From positions 3,658,001 through 3,722,000 of the forward strand of contig NZ_CP046122.1 in NCBI RefSeq assembly GCF_009707365.1: a stretch of 64,000 nucleotides of DNA, given 5' to 3'. A program made the translations under genes and the position numbers. Position 1 is the stretch's first letter. Each line of letters opens with the position of its first letter. Of the stretch, positions 60,125 to 64,000 are shown one piece after another. The stretch is from Microlunatus sp. Gsoil 973 (lineage in GTDB: Bacteria; Actinomycetota; Actinomycetes; Propionibacteriales; Propionibacteriaceae). The notes beneath the pieces were generated by a model. The model saw nothing but the letters and a program-made list of their open reading frames with translations, made no database searches and was not told where the DNA came from.

Positions 60125-61549
60125 TCACTCCCCTTCCTCGGTGGCAGGTTCGCGACTCAGATGCGTCCACTGCGCTGTCCGTTGCAGGGAGATATCCAGG
60201 ATTCCCTTGAGGAAGACGAAATTCAGGAAGACGGCATAGAACAGTTCCGGAAACACCGCGACGCCGAGGAGCCGCGCCCGCCATCCGCCCGCCCAGGCAG
60301 TGATCAGCCGTTCCAGCATGAAGATCAGCCCGATCGCGATCCAGAACGGGAACCAGACCCAGCTGTCCGCCGAAAGAAGCTGCAGCACGATCAGCAGGAA
60401 GTATGCGAACAGAGCGACCGCGCCGTATCCGATGCCCAGTTGCTGCGACCAGTAACGGGCGACCGAGGCCCGGAAGCCGTAGGCGCCGAGGTTCTCCAGC
60501 GCGCCCCGCTGCCAACGCAGCCGCTGGTTCCACAGCGCCCGCCACGTCGGCATCACCTCGGTCACCACCGTGCAGGTCGCCGGCGAGACCATCAGTCCGC
60601 CGAGGGACCGGATCGCGAGTGTCAGTTCGTTGTCCTCGGTCAGCGCGACAGTGTCGTAGACATCTCCGGAGATACCTGGCAGGGAGCGGCCGCGTTCAGC
60701 GGCGACGGCACGCAGGGCCCGTGGCCGGAACACCGAAGCGGTTCCGGTGAGCACGAACACCTTGCCGCGCCGGCGACGGATGTCGCGAGCGTAGCGGGCG
60801 TATTCGTTGCGCTGGAACTGACCGATCAGCCCGTGCCCCTCTTCGCCGTAGAACAAGCCACCGACCGCCATCAACGCCCGGTCGTCGGTCATCCGCTCGA
60901 TCGCCGCCTCCAGGAAGCCCTGATCAAGGACGGTGTCGGCGTCCATGACCATGATCAGGTCGTTGTCGGCCCGGTCGGGCAGGATCGCTGCCAGCGCCTG
61001 ATTCAGGGCGCCGGCCTTCTTCTTGGAGTTGCCGGTGGTCGCGAAGACGGAAACGCCGGCGGATTCGGCGATCGGCACGGTCGCGTCCGTGCAGTTGTCG
61101 GCGACCACGATGATCCGGGCCGGTGGGTGAGACTGCTGCTTCAGCGAGGCGATCGTGTCGGCGATACATTCTTCCTCGTTGTGCGCCGGGATCAACACGG
61201 TCACCGTGACCGGACCGGCGAAGACACCCCGGGTTTCAGCCATCACGATCCGTGGCGAGAGCGGCTTGCGAACCATGTCCACGCTGCGCCGTGACGAAGT
61301 CGCCACCCGGTGTTCCAGTCCACCGATGGCAGCGGCCAGGACGAGCGCCAGTCCGATCCCGCCGAGCACTGCGATCACCGACGGCGGGCGAGCGTCGTAG
61401 ACGACCCTCCAGATTCCGAAGAGCACTCCGGTCGTCGGTCGTTCAACGTGAGAGGCCTTGGTGAGAACGATGGCGATGACGACCAGCGTGAGGCCGAGCA
61501 GCGCCGCGCCGAGGACGAACAGCCCGACCAATCGCTGCATCTTCTGCAT
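60125..61549 (-). CDS. Processive glycosyltransferase family 2 (BcsA/HAS-like)
   Basis: 474 residues. Two N-terminal membrane helices (about 5-30 and 57-77), then a cytosolic GT-A domain: VTVLIPAHNEEECIADTIASL about residue 115, DADTVL (D-x-D) about residue 200, TEDNELTLAI about residue 300 (catalytic D) and the processivity motif QRLRW about residue 343. Three or more C-terminal helices (about 365-450) form the export channel. This is the layout of cellulose/hyaluronan-synthase relatives. No PilZ domain is seen. It probably polymerises and extrudes a polysaccharide, with the adjacent GH16 protein as trimming enzyme. Confidence 0.9.
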   Translation of the reverse strand: MQKMQRLVGLFVLGAALLGLTLVVIAIVLTKASHVERPTTGVLFGIWRVVYDARPPSVIAVLGGIGLALVLAAAIGGLEHRVATSSRRSVDMVRKPLSPRIVMAETRGVFAGPVTVTVLIPAHNEEECIADTIASLKQQSHPPARIIVVADNCTDATVPIAESAGVSVFATTGNSKKKAGALNQALAAILPDRADNDLIMVMDADTVLDQGFLEAAIERMTDDRALMAVGGLFYGEEGHGLIGQFQRNEYARYARDIRRRRGKVFVLTGTASVFRPRALRAVAAERGRSLPGISGDVYDTVALTEDNELTLAIRSLGGLMVSPATCTVVTEVMPTWRALWNQRLRWQRGALENLGAYGFRASVARYWSQQLGIGYGAVALFAYFLLIVLQLLSADSWVWFPFWIAIGLIFMLERLITAWAGGWRARLLGVAVFPELFYAVFLNFVFLKGILDISLQRTAQWTHLSREPATEEGE

Positions 61550-61595
61550 CGTCGGCCCTAAGCGGCTCGGAACCGGTGCACCATGATCAACCGGC

Positions 61596-62312
61596 TCATG
61601 CCTGCGCGGGTGTGAAGGCGAAGTCGCTGATCACGACCTCGGTCGGCGGCGTACTTTCCCAGCCGCTCTCACAGCCGCACACCCAGAGATTGATCCCGAG
61701 GCTTTCGTCACCGGGTACCGGAACATCGGCGCCGGAGGCCGTCGCCGTCGCGAACACCGAGCCGGTCGCGTCCCAGGACGTCCAGGTGAGGTGACCGGGC
61801 GTCCATTCGAACTGTTGGGTACTCGGCCCGGCTGGCGCCGGTGTCCGTGCGACGGGATAGTGGCCGTTTGCCCAGGTCGTGTAGTCCCAGGTGACCGGCG
61901 TGGTGCCCCAGCCGGCAGCCTCGATGTCGATCTCCCGATGCCCGTAGGCCGGGTCCTGGCTGTAGGTGAACAGCCCGAGGACGTATTCAGGCGCAAGGCT
62001 GGACACGCTCGTGTCGACCTGCCAACGATAGGTGCCGTAGCCCCAGCCGTTGCGTATCGAGTCCAGTTCTGCCTGGGTGTACCGGCCCTTCTTGTCCCGG
62101 GTCACCTTCAGATGGAGGCGGCCACCGGAGTCGATGGAGACGTTGTTGGGCGACCACTGCTGCGGCGCGCCCGGGTTTCCGGAAACGGAACGGGCCACCC
62201 AGGTATAGCCGCGCCAAGACAAGGTGGAGGAACGTGCGGACGCCACGGGCGCATTCCACCCGGTCGCTGCAACCAGCAACGCGGCGCCGACAAGTCCGAG
62301 AACTTTCTTCAT
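61596..62312 (-). CDS. Secreted GH16-type glycoside hydrolase
   Basis: 238 residues from ATG 62312, with AAGGAG upstream. Sec signal peptide (MKKVLGLVGAALLVAATGWN, cleavage near VASA-R). The GH16 catalytic motif is E-I-D-I-E in GHREIDIEAAGWG about residue 135, and WEWTP-like FEWTPGHLTWTSW follows. It is a small beta-jelly-roll beta-glucanase or galactanase without binding modules. 47 bases upstream of the GT2 start on the same strand, so probably one operon: secreted hydrolase plus polymer synthase. Confidence 0.88.
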   Translation of the reverse strand: MKKVLGLVGAALLVAATGWNAPVASARSSTLSWRGYTWVARSVSGNPGAPQQWSPNNVSIDSGGRLHLKVTRDKKGRYTQAELDSIRNGWGYGTYRWQVDTSVSSLAPEYVLGLFTYSQDPAYGHREIDIEAAGWGTTPVTWDYTTWANGHYPVARTPAPAGPSTQQFEWTPGHLTWTSWDATGSVFATATASGADVPVPGDESLGINLWVCGCESGWESTPPTEVVISDFAFTPAQA

Positions 62313-62361
62313 TGAAGCTCCTTGGGGGGAAGGAAGCCACAGGTTCGGCAACGCCCAGAGG

Positions 62362-63228
62362 CTATCGGATGCCCGGCCCAAGGCCCAGGCTCGGCATCGC
62401 CGAGATCCAGTCCAGCGATGCAGTCGTCTCCCCGCCGGGAACGTATTCGCACGCGATCAGCTGATCGTAACCAGCGTTCGCAAGAGCCATCAGTACCCGG
62501 TCGAAGTCCACCGTGCCGGTCCCGGGCGCGCCGCGTCCGGGAGCGTCGGCCAGTTGCACATGAGCTATCAGCTGACCGTACCGTTGGATCACCGCCACCA
62601 GATCCTCGCCGTTGTTGGCGAGGTGGAAGGTGTCGAAGAGCAGGCCGATGTTGTCCGTGGCGGTGATCTCTCGTACTCGCTGAACGACCCGCACGGCTTG
62701 TTCCGCGGTTTCCAGGGGATACGCGCCGTTCAGTCCTCGACTCAACGGCTCCACCAGAACCGTTCCGCCGACACCGGCGAGTTCACTGGTGGCAAACACC
62801 AGGTTCTCCACTGCCACCCGATCCTGCTCCGCAGGGTCAGTGTCCGGTCTCCGTTGTCCGTACAGCGCGTTGAAGCCCCGTGCTCCGGTCCGCTGAGCGA
62901 TCCGAACGATCGCCCGGACATTCTCCGCGAACTCGTCCCGCCGGTCGGGGTGCGACACGATCCCGCGCTGTCCGCCGGGCATGTCACCAGCGAAGAAGTT
63001 CAGTCCGGTGAGCCGGATCCCGGTCTGTTCGACGATACGCACGAATCGCTCGACGTTGTCGTCGAAGCGAGCTGTCGGGAACGGCCACCAAGCCTCGATC
63101 GCGTCGAATCCCGCCGCCTTGGCAGCCGGGATCCGCTCCAACCAAGGCAACTCGTTGAACAACAGCGAGACGTTGGCGACCAAGGACCAGACCCGCTCGC
63201 CCTCGGCCCGAGCTGCACCTGCGGTCAT
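62362..63228 (-). CDS. hyi: Hydroxypyruvate isomerase family protein
   Basis: 288 residues from ATG 63228, overlapping the upstream reductase stop (ATGA). TIM barrel of the xylose-isomerase-like family: LVANVSLLFNELPWLERIPA, AGFDAIEAWWPFP, GGTVLVEPLSRGLNG (metal Glu, about residue 150), GLLFDTFHLANNGEDL (Asp/His, about 188) and ACEYVPGG (last Glu, about 265). It interconverts hydroxypyruvate and tartronate semialdehyde. The neighbour is tartronate semialdehyde reductase, as in the glyoxylate carboligase pathway. Confidence 0.9.
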   Translation of the reverse strand: MTAGAARAEGERVWSLVANVSLLFNELPWLERIPAAKAAGFDAIEAWWPFPTARFDDNVERFVRIVEQTGIRLTGLNFFAGDMPGGQRGIVSHPDRRDEFAENVRAIVRIAQRTGARGFNALYGQRRPDTDPAEQDRVAVENLVFATSELAGVGGTVLVEPLSRGLNGAYPLETAEQAVRVVQRVREITATDNIGLLFDTFHLANNGEDLVAVIQRYGQLIAHVQLADAPGRGAPGTGTVDFDRVLMALANAGYDQLIACEYVPGGETTASLDWISAMPSLGLGPGIR

Positions 63229-64000
63229 CGTCCGGACCACCGGGAGCGGCCGGACAATGCATCGACCTGCCGGAGCAGCGCCGAATGGTCCAGGCTTCCA
63301 CCGCCCGTTCGGCGCAACGCTGCCATCAGCTCGGTCACGGCAGCACCGAGCGGTGAGAACACGCCTTGATCACGGGCGGCCTCACGATAGATTCCAAGAT
63401 CCTTGTGGTGAAGATCAACTCGGAATCCCGGACTGAATTCTGCATCCATCATCGATTTCGCCTTGCGGGTGAGGATCGCGTTACCGGCCAGGCCGCCGTT
63501 CAGAACCGCGAGCGCCGGTGCGAGGTCGACCTCGTGCGCGTCCAGGAACACCATCGCCTCCGCGACGAGCTGGATCGTCCCGGCCACCAGAAGCTGATTG
63601 GCCGCCTTCACGGTCTGGCCGCTACCCGGGCCTCCGACGCGCACGATCGTTGTGCCGACCTTCTCCAGTATGGGAAGGGCGGCATCGAAGGCCTCCTGGC
63701 TGCCGCCACACATGATCGACAGCGACCCGTCGATCGCTCCTTGCTCGCCACCGGACACCGGTGCATCGAGGAACGCGAGTCCGGCGGATGTTGCGCGGGC
63801 GTGCAGGTCGACGGTGACGTCCGGACGGATGGTGCTCATGTCGATCACCAGCGTCTTTGGCGCGGCGCTCTGCAGCACACCATGATCATCGGCATGGACA
63901 GCGAGCACATCGGGAGTGTCGGGCAGCATGGTCACGACCACCTCGGCACCATCCACCGCTTCCCGGATCGATCCGGCACCGAGTCCACCGGAGGACTTGA
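63225..64000 (-). CDS. glxR: Tartronate semialdehyde (2-hydroxy-3-oxopropionate) reductase, N-terminus outside window
   Basis: C-terminal 258 codons of a beta-hydroxyacid dehydrogenase; the frame is open through the right edge. VVVTMLPDTPDVLAV, the substrate-binding signature FLDAPVSGGEQGAIDGSLSI, VGGPGSGQTVKAANQLLVAG with catalytic Lys, and the C-terminal FRVDLHHKDLGI are present. The N-terminal NAD-binding GxGxMG segment lies beyond base 64000. It reduces tartronate semialdehyde to D-glycerate with NAD(P)H and is co-translated with the isomerase gene. Confidence 0.9.
   Translation of the reverse strand, partial: KSSGGLGAGSIREAVDGAEVVVTMLPDTPDVLAVHADDHGVLQSAAPKTLVIDMSTIRPDVTVDLHARATSAGLAFLDAPVSGGEQGAIDGSLSIMCGGSQEAFDAALPILEKVGTTIVRVGGPGSGQTVKAANQLLVAGTIQLVAEAMVFLDAHEVDLAPALAVLNGGLAGNAILTRKAKSMMDAEFSPGFRVDLHHKDLGIYREAARDQGVFSPLGAAVTELMAALRRTGGGSLDHSALLRQVDALSGRSRWSGR

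Overview
The window is high-GC DNA with actinobacterial gene content: a DLW-39 family peptide, DUF2630, a chromosomal SCO6880/VirB4/TraG secretion-like cluster, CGNR regulators, a DevS/DosS-type kinase and an HspR/Hsp20 pair. A Propionibacteriales member such as a Microlunatus relative would fit, but this is inference from gene content only. No rRNA, tRNA or CRISPR array was seen. About 65 protein genes or gene remnants are recognisable, mostly in tight operons with 4-base start/stop overlaps.

Layout. (1) 1-8.2 kb: end of an M20 amidohydrolase, two small conserved genes, a NarL-type two-component system followed by a MacB-like ABC ATPase and permease, and a serine hydrolase. (2) 8.3-19.4 kb: a type IV secretion-like locus in two divergent arms. 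The minus arm holds a transglycosylase-NlpC/P60 enzyme, a frameshifted lipoprotein, a MinD/ParA-like ATPase, a zinc-ribbon protein and an M55 D-aminopeptidase. The plus arm holds a ParA-like DUF6668-type protein, a pilin-like peptide, SCO6880, VirB4, TraG and DUF4913 proteins. Two DnaA-box-like 9-mers lie between the arms. No relaxase was seen. (3) 19.4-20.9 kb: a promoter-operator-terminator unit without a clear gene, an HTH regulator and DUF1990. (4) 21-27.6 kb: a CDF transporter, then a set resembling the mycobacterial DosR dormancy regulon: an Acg-type nitroreductase, three USPs, a DosS-like kinase and Hsp20, with a broken hspR-like gene next to it. (5) 28.2-36.2 kb: a dienelactone hydrolase (frameshifted), DUF6295, and a seven-gene operon (RibA, RibD reductase domain, membrane flippase-like protein, methyltransferase, GT4, unusual 6-pyruvoyl-tetrahydropterin synthase homologue, zinc dehydrogenase) divergent from a CDP-alcohol phosphatidyltransferase. 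I think this is the best candidate for an undescribed biosynthetic system. (6) 36-47 kb: EF-G2, oxidoreductases, a CGNR regulator with three phased operators and an epoxide hydrolase, a manganese catalase remnant, and small detoxification or housekeeping genes. (7) 47-57 kb: a carbohydrate region with two glycoside hydrolases, an orphan sugar-binding lipoprotein, Gfo/Idh, M20 and amidohydrolase genes. (8) 57.7-62.3 kb: a GGDEF-EAL protein, a processive GT2 and a GH16 enzyme, probably a c-di-GMP-linked polysaccharide module. (9) 62.3-64 kb: hydroxypyruvate isomerase and tartronate semialdehyde reductase (glyoxylate pathway), the last running off the window.

Two window-wide properties matter to a reader. 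First, at least five genes are broken by single-base indels, four of them in C or G runs; these may be assembly errors rather than pseudogenes. Second, the palindrome TGATCA is far more common than base composition predicts.
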